Assembly: GCA_019192545.1 (NCBI GenBank)
Contig: JAHCMI010000030.1
Span: forward strand, 29,020 to 93,019
DNA from: Rivularia sp. MS3
Lineage (GTDB): Bacteria; Cyanobacteriota; Cyanobacteriia; Cyanobacteriales; Nostocaceae
Direction: 5' to 3'
DNA length: 64,000 nt
Part shown: positions 10,598-17,233 of the stretch, piece after piece
Layout: each line of letters opens with the position of its first letter
Numbering within the stretch: position 1 is the first letter of the stretch
Notes under the pieces: model-generated
The model's database searches: none
What the model was told of the DNA's origin: nothing
Seen by the model: the letters and a program-made list of their open reading frames with translations, nothing else
Made by a program: the position numbers and the translations under genes

Positions 10598-10669
10598 TGG
10601 ATTGTACGGGACTCGAACCCGCGACCTTCCCCTTAAAGGAGGATGCTCTACCTACTGAGCTAACAATCC
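10598..10669 (-). tRNA. tRNA-like gene with UAA-reading anticodon (suppressor-type, TTA)
   Basis: A canonical cloverleaf can be drawn: acceptor GGATTGT/ACAATCC, T8-A9, D-stem GCTC/GAGC with GG in the loop, T-stem GCGGG/CCCGT with loop TTCGAGT, and discriminator A. The anticodon loop is CTTTAAG, putting TTA at positions 34-36, which pairs with the ochre codon UAA. The anticodon stem TCCTC/GGGAA has one C-A mismatch and one G-U pair. It shares TAGCTCA and AGAGCATCC with the adjacent tRNA-Lys, so it probably arose from a Lys tRNA duplicate. CCA is not encoded. It could be a functional suppressor or a decaying copy. Confidence 0.7.
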
Positions 10670-10679
10670 TTAAATAATA

Positions 10680-10752
10680 TGGGTCGTCAGAGACTCGAAC
10701 TCTGAACTTTCCGGTTAAAAGCCGGATGCTCTGCCAATTGAGCTAACGACCC
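10680..10752 (-). tRNA. tRNA-Lys (anticodon TTT)
   Basis: Acceptor GGGTCGT/ACGACCC, D-stem GCTC/GAGC, anticodon stem TCCGG/CCGGA around loop CTTTTAA (anticodon TTT), T-arm CAGAG-TTCGAGT-CTCTG, discriminator A. All stems pair. CCA is not encoded. It is the second-last member of the leftward array. Confidence 0.93.
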
Positions 10753-10801
10753 ATGAATCCGAATGACAAAATTTGAAATCTTAATACATCCGGATAATAC
10801 T

Positions 10802-10921
10802 GCTGGTGGGAGTCGTTCGCGTTAGCGTCTCCCGTTCACGCCTTCGGCGTGCGGCTCAGGGAGAACCCCACAACCAGAAGGCTTTTAAGACCAGCGCTTC
10901 TTCCTGTTGGGCTACAGCAGC
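10802..10921 (-). pseudogene. tRNA-like gene interrupted by a 48-bp palindromic repeat in the T-loop (TAA anticodon?)
   Basis: The ends pair as an acceptor stem (GCTGCTG / CACCAGC, 6 of 7). A T-arm GTGGG...CCCAC is split by about 48 bases at 10815-10862. Removing the insert restores a T-loop reading GTTCGACT between the paired arms. The likely anticodon loop is CTTAAAA (TAA, Leu-type), but its stem pairs poorly and no long variable arm is present, so the gene may already have been degenerate. It is probably non-functional unless the insert is excised from the RNA. Confidence 0.65.
10815..10862 (-). repeat. Small dispersed palindromic element inserted in a tRNA-like gene
   Basis: A GC-rich 48-bp module contains the hairpin cacgcc-ttc-ggcgtg and the smaller near-palindrome cgcgttagcg. 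Composition is sharply different from its surroundings. It resembles the small dispersed repeats (SDRs) known from Nostoc-type genomes, which are mobile without encoding protein. Confidence 0.75.
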
Positions 10922-10926
10922 GTAAG

Positions 10927-11000
10927 CTGGGAAGGAGGGGATCGAACCCCCAAACTTCGCATTCAAAGTGCGACGGCTTTGCCTGTTTGCCTACTTCCCA
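10927..11000 (-). tRNA. tRNA-Gln (anticodon TTG)
   Basis: Acceptor TGGGAAG/CTTCCCA (U1-A72 as usual for bacterial Gln), T8-A9, D-stem GGC/GCC, perfect anticodon stem TCGCA/TGCGA around CTTTGAA (anticodon TTG), T-arm GGGGG-TTCGATC-CCCTC, discriminator G. All features are intact. Confidence 0.93.
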
Positions 11001-11005
11001 ATGAA

Positions 11006-11101
11006 TGCCCTAGTAGGACTTGTTCACCAAAGGTGTTCTTGAAGGGTACCTACAACCTCGCGGTTAACAGTTGCTTGCTCTGCCAGTTGAGCTATAGGGC
11101 A
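11006..11101 (-). pseudogene. tRNA-Asn-like gene (GTT) with an interrupted T-arm
   Basis: Acceptor TGCCCTA/TAGGGCA pairs perfectly and the D-arm (GCTC-AACTGGCA-GAGC) is normal. The anticodon loop CTGTTAA gives GTT (Asn), but the flanking stem AGCAA/CCGCG has only two good pairs. The T-stem GTAGG/CCTAC is present but its loop is expanded to about 30 bases. The expansion contains a small hairpin, CACC-TTT-GGTG. At 96 bases it is about 22 longer than a normal class I tRNA, so it is most likely a decayed gene. Confidence 0.6.
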
Positions 11102-11106
11102 ATAAG

Positions 11107-11206
11107 TCCCCTAGGTCAGAATTGAACCGACGACCTCCTGTGCTATGTCCTAGCGGACACGCTGCGCTAACAAACAGGCACTACTACAAACAGAGCTACC
11201 GGGGGA
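11107..11206 (-). pseudogene. tRNA-like gene with a palindromic insert in the anticodon loop
   Basis: Acceptor ends (TCCCCCG / TAGGGGA region), a D-region beginning GTAGCTC and a T-arm GTCGG-TTCAATT-CTGAC are recognisable. The anticodon stem CCTGT/ACAGG is separated by about 32 bases (11142-11173) instead of 7. The insert contains the palindrome tgtcc-tagc-ggaca and the motif gctgcgctaac. The original anticodon, and hence isotype, cannot be read. Confidence 0.6.
11142..11173 (-). repeat. Small palindromic element in an anticodon loop
   Basis: This ~32-bp GC-rich module carries an internal hairpin (tgtcc/ggaca). It differs in sequence from the element at 10815 and looks like a second dispersed-repeat family captured by the tRNA array. 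Confidence 0.6.
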
Positions 11207-11213
11207 TAAAGAA

Positions 11214-11284
11214 GGAAAGATGGATACTATCAAATGAACTGGTTTAATTCAGCATCGAGGGGCCAGACATTTCAACATCTTTCC
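11214..11284 (-). pseudogene. Possible degenerate tRNA (Phe-like?)
   Basis: A 71-base segment with exactly tRNA spacing is closed by a 9-bp stem (GGAAAGATG / CATCTTTCC) and lies between two other tRNA-like genes. A CTGAATT stretch near the centre could be a remnant of a GAA (Phe) anticodon loop. D- and T-arms cannot be folded convincingly, so this is a remnant at best. Confidence 0.3.
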
Positions 11285-11291
11285 CATGCAA

Positions 11292-11365
11292 CGAGAACGG
11301 TAGGAATTGAACCTACAATCTTCAGATTCGTAGTCTGAAATGTTATCCAGTTACACTACGTTCTC
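11292..11365 (-). tRNA. tRNA-Arg (anticodon ACG)
   Basis: Acceptor GAGAACG/CGTTCTC, T8-A9, D-stem GTGT/ACAT, perfect anticodon stem TCAGA/TCTGA around CTACGAA (anticodon ACG, expected to be edited to ICG), T-arm GTAGG-TTCAATT-CCTAC, discriminator G. It looks fully functional. Confidence 0.93.
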
Positions 11366-11478
11366 AAGCAAAGAGAGAGGGAGTTGTTCCCTAAGTTTCT
11401 GACAAGTATCTACTGTGGACATATATCCACCATTGCGATCGCAAACAGCTTACCTTCGCAATCGCAACCTTTCGATAA

Positions 11479-11558
11479 TGGGTCGGGTGAGAATTGAACT
11501 CACAACCTGAATGGACTGTTTTACAGACAGCTGCCCGCGCCAATAGGCGAGCCGACCC
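11479..11558 (-). tRNA. tRNA-Tyr (anticodon GTA)
   Basis: Acceptor GGGTCGG/CCGACCC, anticodon stem pairing CTGT/ACAG around loop CTGTAAA (GTA), an 11-base variable region as in bacterial class II tRNA-Tyr, T-arm GTGAG-TTCAATT-CTCAC, discriminator A. Position 8 is C instead of the conserved U and the D-arm is weak, so function is likely but not certain. Confidence 0.75.
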
Positions 11559-11574
11559 ATTCTTAAAGGGCAAC

Positions 11575-11641
11575 ACGGGGATGACGGCATTCAAACCCGC
11601 GCCTTCTTGTTCGACAGGCAGGCGCTTTTTACAACGCCCGT
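11575..11641 (-). pseudogene. Possible degenerate tRNA (Asp-like, GTC)
   Basis: ACGGG/CCCGT ends, a CTGTCGA stretch that would place GTC at the anticodon, and a T-arm-like CGGG-TTTGAAT-GCCG are present in order. The D-arm is missing or very short and the anticodon stem pairs poorly. It is the promoter-proximal end of the array. Confidence 0.35.
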
Positions 11642-11728
11642 TACACCTTTATATATGGCTATATATGGCGATTTAATTTTCATGGTTCTGATGGATTAAC
11701 ATCAGCTTTTTGCGGCTGCTGTATTACC

Positions 11729-11783
11729 CTTGTAGTCTTATGCTACATTGCGTACTACAAGTATGTCAAGGGGGTACTACAAG
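11729..11783 (-). promoter_or_regulatory. Promoter of the tRNA array with operator-like repeats
   Basis: Read leftward, the -35 box TTGACA (11764-11769) is followed after 18 bases by TAGCAT (11740-11745), a good sigma-70-type pair pointing into the array. CTTGTAGTAC occurs twice in direct orientation, at 11774-11783 and 11752-11761. The copies are spaced exactly 22 bp (two helical turns) and flank the -35 box. A related half-site in the opposite orientation (CTTGTAGT on the + strand) lies at 11729-11736, overlapping the -10 side. The arrangement suggests binding by a repressor or activator. The regulator is not identifiable here. Confidence 0.65.
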
Positions 11784-11881
11784 ATTTTTGGTTCATGCTA
11801 GGATAAAACAGCTTCAAGTGCTTGCAGGATAGCAATTGTAGGTTTATGGGATTGTTGAATTGCTTTTGTATTGTTAGAAGA

Positions 11882-13198
11882 TTACGAAGAAAGTACTTTG
11901 AGGAAAACTCGTGGATGGTAAAGTGCTAAAGGGGATTTAAGCAGATGACTAATTTCTATAAATAAACTATATAAATCTGCATCTTGATTAATGGTTTCCA
12001 TGAGTCGCTGATTGTACCAGCCTAATATCTTACTTATTGGACTAGGATTGCTTCTACCTGCTGTCGTGGGAAAGCGAGAGTCACTCCCTGTAGCTAACAT
12101 CCAATGGTAATTATTGCTTTTGGCTAATTTTTTTTGAAACTGATGAGGTATTAATTTATCTTCTTTGAGGCAATCTTTGAGTACCATTGCGGATAAAGCG
12201 CTAACAGTCATTCCCTGTCCGTAAACTGGGCACAATGCACAAACTGCATCACCTAGCGTGACGAAGCCATCGGGCAAATCAATCTGCTCGTAATGACGTT
12301 GACGGTTTGATGTCGCACGATGAGCGTAAATCGGCGATACTGGTTCTGCATTTTTAATAGTTTCGTAAAACTTGTCACTAGGTAAGCTGCGGGCAAATTC
12401 AATAAAACCTTGATGATCGAGTGGAGGAAAATCGCCTCCATAACCTCCTAATGTGGCAATCAATTCGTCACCTTCAATTGATGCTAGATATCCCAAACGC
12501 TTATTATCTGGAGGCTCTTGAGAAATTAACATCACTTTCCAATCATCATTAAAACCCGATGGTTTTTTGTACCTTTTGGTAGCATATCCTAAATGGGGAT
12601 TGATTACAGTTTCCGGTGGAGCTTTAAATCCTAAATTTTTTAACCACTCGGGAGCATTAGAGCGACGGCCGCCAGCATCTACGACTAAAGATGCTGTAAA
12701 CTTTTGATAGCCATTTTTGACTAAAGGTTTGAGTCGCAATCCGGTAACTTGTTTGTTATTCTTGTCTGCTAACAGCCCAATAACCCGATGCTGTTCAAGA
12801 AACTCTACTTGAGAAAATTCTTGCAGCCTTTTGCGTATTACCCATTCTAATAAGGGGCGGGAACAGGTAAATGAAATGATATCGGAATGTTGACTAGAAT
12901 TGAAATTCCATTTTCCCTGAATGTAAACATGAAACTCTCTTACCCAATCAATAGAAAGCGCACCAGCTGCTGTTAAATCGTTACCAATATCGGGAAAAAG
13001 TTCTTCTAAAATCCGGTATCCCTTGGTAAATAAGACATGGGGTTGAACCGATTGCGGTACTCCTTTACGTTTGGCGGCTTCTAATGGTAGTTTGTCGGAT
13101 TCTATAATCGTTACCGATTCAAAGTTTTCGGCAAGTACGCGAGCCGTTAATAATCCAGCAATGCTACCACCGATAATTACTGCTTTATCTTTTTTCAT
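11882..13198 (-). CDS. FAD-dependent monooxygenase / dehydrogenase-like protein
   Basis: The 438-residue flavoprotein has an N-terminal Rossmann dinucleotide site (VIIGGSIAGLLTARVLAE; GGSIAG in place of GxGxxG) ending in an acidic ribose-binding residue (IIESD). A DAGGRRS motif sits near 175. The FAD-ribityl GD motif of the p-hydroxybenzoate-hydroxylase class follows (GFVTLGDAVCALCPVYGQGM), with the usual downstream helix. Length fits the family. The fold is shared by aromatic hydroxylases, geranylgeranyl reductases and halogenases; the substrate cannot be told. No signal peptide is present. The start ATG at 13198 is clear. It is monocistronic and transcribed toward the tRNA array. Confidence 0.85.
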   Translation of the reverse strand: MKKDKAVIIGGSIAGLLTARVLAENFESVTIIESDKLPLEAAKRKGVPQSVQPHVLFTKGYRILEELFPDIGNDLTAAGALSIDWVREFHVYIQGKWNFNSSQHSDIISFTCSRPLLEWVIRKRLQEFSQVEFLEQHRVIGLLADKNNKQVTGLRLKPLVKNGYQKFTASLVVDAGGRRSNAPEWLKNLGFKAPPETVINPHLGYATKRYKKPSGFNDDWKVMLISQEPPDNKRLGYLASIEGDELIATLGGYGGDFPPLDHQGFIEFARSLPSDKFYETIKNAEPVSPIYAHRATSNRQRHYEQIDLPDGFVTLGDAVCALCPVYGQGMTVSALSAMVLKDCLKEDKLIPHQFQKKLAKSNNYHWMLATGSDSRFPTTAGRSNPSPISKILGWYNQRLMETINQDADLYSLFIEISHLLKSPLALYHPRVFLKVLSS

Positions 13199-13310
13199 AA
13201 ATGGTAATGGGTAATTGGTTATAAAAATTGTTGAATCTTTAACTAATGATAAGTAATTAGCTGAAGCTAATATATTTATACTTATTTTAAATAAAAAGCA
13301 GGCGATCGCT

Positions 13311-13336
13311 ATTTTAAAAGGGAGCGGAATGCTCCC
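13311..13336 (-). terminator. Rho-independent terminator of the RTX serine hydrolase gene
   Basis: On the minus strand a perfect 6-bp stem GGGAGC/GCTCCC with a 5-base loop is followed by a T-rich run (CTTTTAAAAT). It lies 23 bp past the stop of the gene ending at 13360. Confidence 0.75.
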
Positions 13337-13359
13337 GTTTTGACAATGAATTGGAACAG

Positions 13360-15105
13360 CTATATTGCTGCTTGCATTACCAATTTATCGATTGAAAAGT
13401 CATCGAACGCAACTTCTAAACTCGAAGCAATAATGGCATCTGCGAAGCTTTGTACTTTTAATGCCGAGCGATTCACACTATTTACTAGTACCGTATTACT
13501 ATAACCACCGTCATCGGGTAAATACAAGGTTCGAGAACTGTATCCGAAAGCGTCACCGATTAACAGCCACTCTCTTCCCCAAGGTAAGATTTCGACATTA
13601 GGTGCTTCGAGTACTCCTAATCCGTAACGATTTCCATTCGTAGAGCCGGTATCTACAAAGTTAACTAATTCGTTTGCACTAGCTTTGCTGAGTAATTCGC
13701 CTCTGAATAAAGCTTGAGTAAACCTAGCGACATCATCCGCATCCGAGAAAACGGCAGCCGATGCGGCAAATGCAGATATATTTTTTACATCAAATTGAGT
13801 AACATCTTCTACAACTCCATCAAATTCAGAAAATTTACCAGATGTATCAAATAAATCTGTATAGCTACTTGCAAGATTGTCTGGGATTTGTTCTGGTATG
13901 CCGTAGAAGGTGTCATCTAATCCTAGCGGCTCGATGATATTCTGCTCCATTAATTCAGAAAAGGCTCTGCCAGTTGCTTGTTCTACCATCAAACTAGCGA
14001 TAATATCAGCAGTATTGGTATAAGCCCAAGTTGGCGTTGATTGAAATCCAGTAAAAAGCGGTTCTCCGTAGACATAAGCGACTATTTCTTCAGGGCTTTT
14101 ATTTGCAAAAGTATCGTTTCCTAAATCTTCTATAAATTCATCAACAAAATTAAAGCTAGGAATACCGCTGCTACCGTTAAGTAATTGACGTAGGGTAATA
14201 CTTTCACCATTGGGAAAATTTTTGGCAATTTCGGGTAAGCGTTGCCCTAAAGTATCATCTAAGCTTATCTTTCCTGATTCAACTACTTTTAAAACTGTTG
14301 CTCCCGTAAAAGCTTTGGTAATGCTGGCAATACTAAAAATATTGTCAGGCTGCATGGGAGTTTGGGCTTCTAAATTGGAAAATCCAGCAGCGCCTTTCCA
14401 AGTAAAACCATCGGGAGTCACTATTGCTTGAGTAGCACCGGGAATTTCAAAGTCAGTGACGCTTTGTTCGAGTTTTGTTTGATATTGGTTTACTAAAGCT
14501 GCATCCCCAAAAATAAAACTTTCGGGTGTCAAACTTTTTTTATCAATACCAATTAATTTTGCGAGAGGCTTTCCATTGTCGAGAATAGTAGTTGATAAAA
14601 AATCATCCTCGAAGGTTAATGAATCAAAAGTGACACCCAAACGACCAATTTTGATAGTATCTTCACCAGTCTTGAAGTCCAAGATTGTGGTTGGTGTATC
14701 TGGAGTGTCCCAATTATTAATCCAAAATATATCGGCACCTTCCCCACCAGTTATTAAATCTCCTCCATCCCCGTCAATTAAAACATCATTTCCTTTTGCA
14801 CCTAGCAACCAGTCTTTATCAGTTCCGCCATTAAGAATATCGTTTCCTTTTCCACCATTAAGAATATCATTTCCAGCTAATCCATAGAGCGTATCGTCAG
14901 AATCTTTACCCCTGAGAAAATCAAAATCTTTAGTACCTCTGAAAACCTGCGTCTCATCTGATTGAGGGGATAATTGCGGGTTGCTTCCTAAATTTGATTG
15001 TGGTAATAAACTATTATTGGCTGGATTGGAGGTTAGTCCCAATAATGCACTTCCGATATCCTGAGCTATCAAAACATTAGACTCTTCTGAATTAAAATTG
15101 AGCAT
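13360..15105 (-). CDS. RTX-repeat protein fused to a serine beta-lactamase/D-alanyl carboxypeptidase-like domain
   Basis: The 581-residue protein has Ca2+-binding RTX nonapeptides at about 75-125 (GNDILNGGKGND, GGDGADIF-like units). A beta-sandwich-like linker leads to a serine hydrolase domain of the class C beta-lactamase / S12 family (about 205-560). The catalytic SxxK is S261-I-T-K264 and the second motif is Y362-T-N364. The hydrolase would act on cell-wall-like peptides or esters outside the cytoplasm. There is no Sec signal peptide; the RTX block suggests type I secretion. RTX repeats usually sit near the C-terminus, so their N-terminal position is unusual. No ABC exporter genes are nearby. 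Confidence 0.88.
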   Translation of the reverse strand: MLNFNSEESNVLIAQDIGSALLGLTSNPANNSLLPQSNLGSNPQLSPQSDETQVFRGTKDFDFLRGKDSDDTLYGLAGNDILNGGKGNDILNGGTDKDWLLGAKGNDVLIDGDGGDLITGGEGADIFWINNWDTPDTPTTILDFKTGEDTIKIGRLGVTFDSLTFEDDFLSTTILDNGKPLAKLIGIDKKSLTPESFIFGDAALVNQYQTKLEQSVTDFEIPGATQAIVTPDGFTWKGAAGFSNLEAQTPMQPDNIFSIASITKAFTGATVLKVVESGKISLDDTLGQRLPEIAKNFPNGESITLRQLLNGSSGIPSFNFVDEFIEDLGNDTFANKSPEEIVAYVYGEPLFTGFQSTPTWAYTNTADIIASLMVEQATGRAFSELMEQNIIEPLGLDDTFYGIPEQIPDNLASSYTDLFDTSGKFSEFDGVVEDVTQFDVKNISAFAASAAVFSDADDVARFTQALFRGELLSKASANELVNFVDTGSTNGNRYGLGVLEAPNVEILPWGREWLLIGDAFGYSSRTLYLPDDGGYSNTVLVNSVNRSALKVQSFADAIIASSLEVAFDDFSIDKLVMQAAI

Positions 15106-15264
15106 ACAACTAATTGCCTTATTTAAATCTTGTTCATCCGCAGAATGCGGTTTAGTAAAGTGTGAAAATTATTTGATAGACCGGATTAATTTTAGATGAA
15201 TACGAGAATTTTTGGTAGTTGAAGAATATTAATTATTTACACTTAATTACGTAATTTGTATTTT

Positions 15265-15362
15265 GTAGGGTGCTGTGACACTTTGACTAATTGCGAATGT
15301 AAGAATAAGGCTTATAGCGTCACGTACCATCTGACGTTTTGTGACAGTTGCAGCCATTCCTG
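15265..15362 (+). repeat. Dispersed palindromic repeat (GTAGGGTGCTGTGACACT family), with extension
   Basis: gtagggtgctgtgacact at the left, a degenerate right arm (agcgtcacgtacc) near 15329, then the gttgcagccattcctg extension. It abuts the 3' end of the AraC pseudogene and may have inserted next to or into its tail. Confidence 0.8.
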
Positions 15363-15380
15363 TTGCAATTCAATTAATGA

Positions 15381-15713
15381 CTATTTACCGATTTTTCCAG
15401 GAGTTACACCAATCAATTTCTTGAAATGCCTATTTAAATGGCTTTGATTGGCAAAACCCACCATAAAAGCAACTTGAGCAATACTGAATTTTCCTGTTAG
15501 CAATAATTCTTTAGCCTGATGAACGCGAGTTTTTATAACATATTGATGGGGCATTATTTTCATTGACTTTTTAAATAGGTAGCAGAAGTAATGCGGACTC
15601 ATATGTAATAATTTTGCTAATTCATTTAAGCCTAAATCTTTAATTAAATTCTAATTAATGTATTCAATAATTTGATTTAGCTGAAGTTTCGATAAACCAT
15701 TGAGGGAACCTCC
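15381..15713 (-). pseudogene. AraC-family regulator, decayed (only the DNA-binding end remains)
   Basis: The C-terminal 73 codons encode the second half of an AraC/XylS double helix-turn-helix (MSPHYFCYLFKKSM, VHQAKELLL, IAQVAFMVGFANQSHLNRHFKK). Upstream in the same frame the first helix-turn-helix continues (GLSKLQLNQIIEYIN, then NLIKDLGLNELAKLLH) but is broken by a TAG at 15651-15653. A family member would have Glu, Gln or Asp there. No recognisable N-terminal sensor domain is found further upstream. It is most likely a pseudogene. A UAA/UAG-reading tRNA (10598) could in principle matter, but the missing N-terminal part argues against function. Confidence 0.8.
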
Positions 15714-16075
15714 GCACCGCAACTTCTCTCCACCCCACAAGAGTTTCAGTATATAGATTTGTACCTCACTTAACTGCAAAGTGCTGTATATCTGAAAGAA
15801 ACTCCATCCCATCCAGTATTTTGGCTCGTAAGAATTGGCGATCGCGGAAAAAGTTGGTCTATCTCGTCTTCTTTAGATAACCGAAACCAAATTCTACATC
15901 TGTAATATATCAGAAATTTGAGGTCAAAGGTTAAAGGTTAAAGGTGTTTAATTCCCTCGTTACTGCTTTTAAAATGGGATGGGTTTTTTTTTTAAGAAAT
16001 TTCTCTCCGCAGCATGAGGTTAATTAGCACCCAATAAAGCTAGGATTTTATTAATCCAGTTGTAGAAAAATACTA
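15714..16075. other. Gene-free interval
   Basis: 360 bp with no supported gene. It contains one HIP1 octamer near 15838, a short AAGGTTA-type heptamer run near 15920-15945 and a T-run near 15985. It is probably relict AraC sequence plus the promoter region of the acyltransferase. Confidence 0.5.
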
Positions 16076-17101
16076 TTGCCTGTGATTCAGCAAAATTCAC
16101 AAAACCTTTTTAAACCGCAACTCAAACACAAATCAGTAGAGGAATTTAAATTTGGCTGGTTTGATTGGTTTTGCCTGTGGTATCCTCCGGGCTGGCTAAT
16201 TTTATTCAACCGTCACTGGCAACACTATCACGACGATCCAGATGGTTGGAACTGGTTGGAATATATATTATTCTTAATTCCTTTGGGATTTTATTTAGCG
16301 TTGTTAATTCGCTGGTTGCGTTTGGGTTGTCGTTTTCCCCGCAAGCAAGTTACTGAATTTAATCCGAGTTATCAAATAGCTTTTCGAGAAGAAATCTTAC
16401 AGCCAATTATCGAATATTATTATCGTGGAGAATTAAAACAACTGGAAAACTTACCGCCAAATCAACCGATGATTGTGGCAATGAATCATGCGGGAATGAG
16501 TTTTCCTTGGGATATTTTAACTTTAGGATATTTATTAAGTAAAAACCATCAATGGAAGGTATATCCTTTAGCAGGTGTTGATTTATTTGAACATCCTTGG
16601 ATAACTTGGTGGCTACCACCGGGATGGTCAAAAGTTTTAGGTGGTGTCAAAGCAGAGTATGATGATTTTGAGACCGCAGTTAAACAAAAAAAGATTTTAT
16701 TGTATGCACCGGAAGGTTTAAGGGGACCTGGAAAAGGTTGGTTTAAACGCTATCAGTTAGAAAAATTTGATATCAGCTTTGTGCAGTTAAGTCATAAATA
16801 TCAAGTTCCAATTTTACCAGTTATTTGTATTGGTAGTGAAAAACTGCATCCCTATACTTTAAATATTAATTGGTTGCGAAAATTATTTGGTTTACCTTTT
16901 TTACCGGCATCACCTTTAATTCCTTGGTTTGCGATTTTTCCTAGTATGGGAATTTGGGCTGGGAGAAATAAATTAAGTTATTTTATTCAACCTTTAATGG
17001 AAGTTGATGGTTGTGATAGTCGCAGAGATTGTTATCAGAAAGCGCAGCAATTAAGAGAGAAAATGCAGGAGGAAATAAATCGGATTTTGAAGGAGTTCTA
17101 A
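16076..17101 (+). CDS. Lysophospholipid acyltransferase-like (PlsC/LPLAT superfamily) protein
   Basis: A 341-residue membrane-associated acyltransferase. A hydrophobic segment lies at about 56-82. The catalytic block reads NHAGMSFPWD, an NH...D motif with seven residues between His and Asp instead of the usual four. It is followed by a PEGLRGPGKGW substrate-binding block and PILPVICIGSEK, in the order expected for LPLAT proteins. It may transfer an acyl chain to a lipid or glycerol-phosphate acceptor; the variant spacing makes the substrate uncertain. The frame opens at a TTG (16076) with a GTG two codons later; no ATG is nearby, so the exact start is not settled. No operon partner. Confidence 0.8.
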   Translation: MPVIQQNSQNLFKPQLKHKSVEEFKFGWFDWFCLWYPPGWLILFNRHWQHYHDDPDGWNWLEYILFLIPLGFYLALLIRWLRLGCRFPRKQVTEFNPSYQIAFREEILQPIIEYYYRGELKQLENLPPNQPMIVAMNHAGMSFPWDILTLGYLLSKNHQWKVYPLAGVDLFEHPWITWWLPPGWSKVLGGVKAEYDDFETAVKQKKILLYAPEGLRGPGKGWFKRYQLEKFDISFVQLSHKYQVPILPVICIGSEKLHPYTLNINWLRKLFGLPFLPASPLIPWFAIFPSMGIWAGRNKLSYFIQPLMEVDGCDSRRDCYQKAQQLREKMQEEINRILKEF

Positions 17102-17233
17102 AATGCCTTAGAATAAATTCCCAGGCTCATATGCTCCCGTCAAATAAATCTGATATCTTGCACTATTTTCAACAACTAAAAAGAAACCATTTTAGTAAAA
17201 TAAGTTGCAAATGTCGGTTAAATTAATTAAATA

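Noticed and set aside
10907..11676. Short open frames across the tRNA region on both strands
   Set aside because: They cover tRNA genes and their palindromic inserts and show no protein-like composition.
15256..15447. Small protein-coding gene on the + strand
   Set aside because: It is translation of the palindromic repeat running into the antisense of the AraC remnant.
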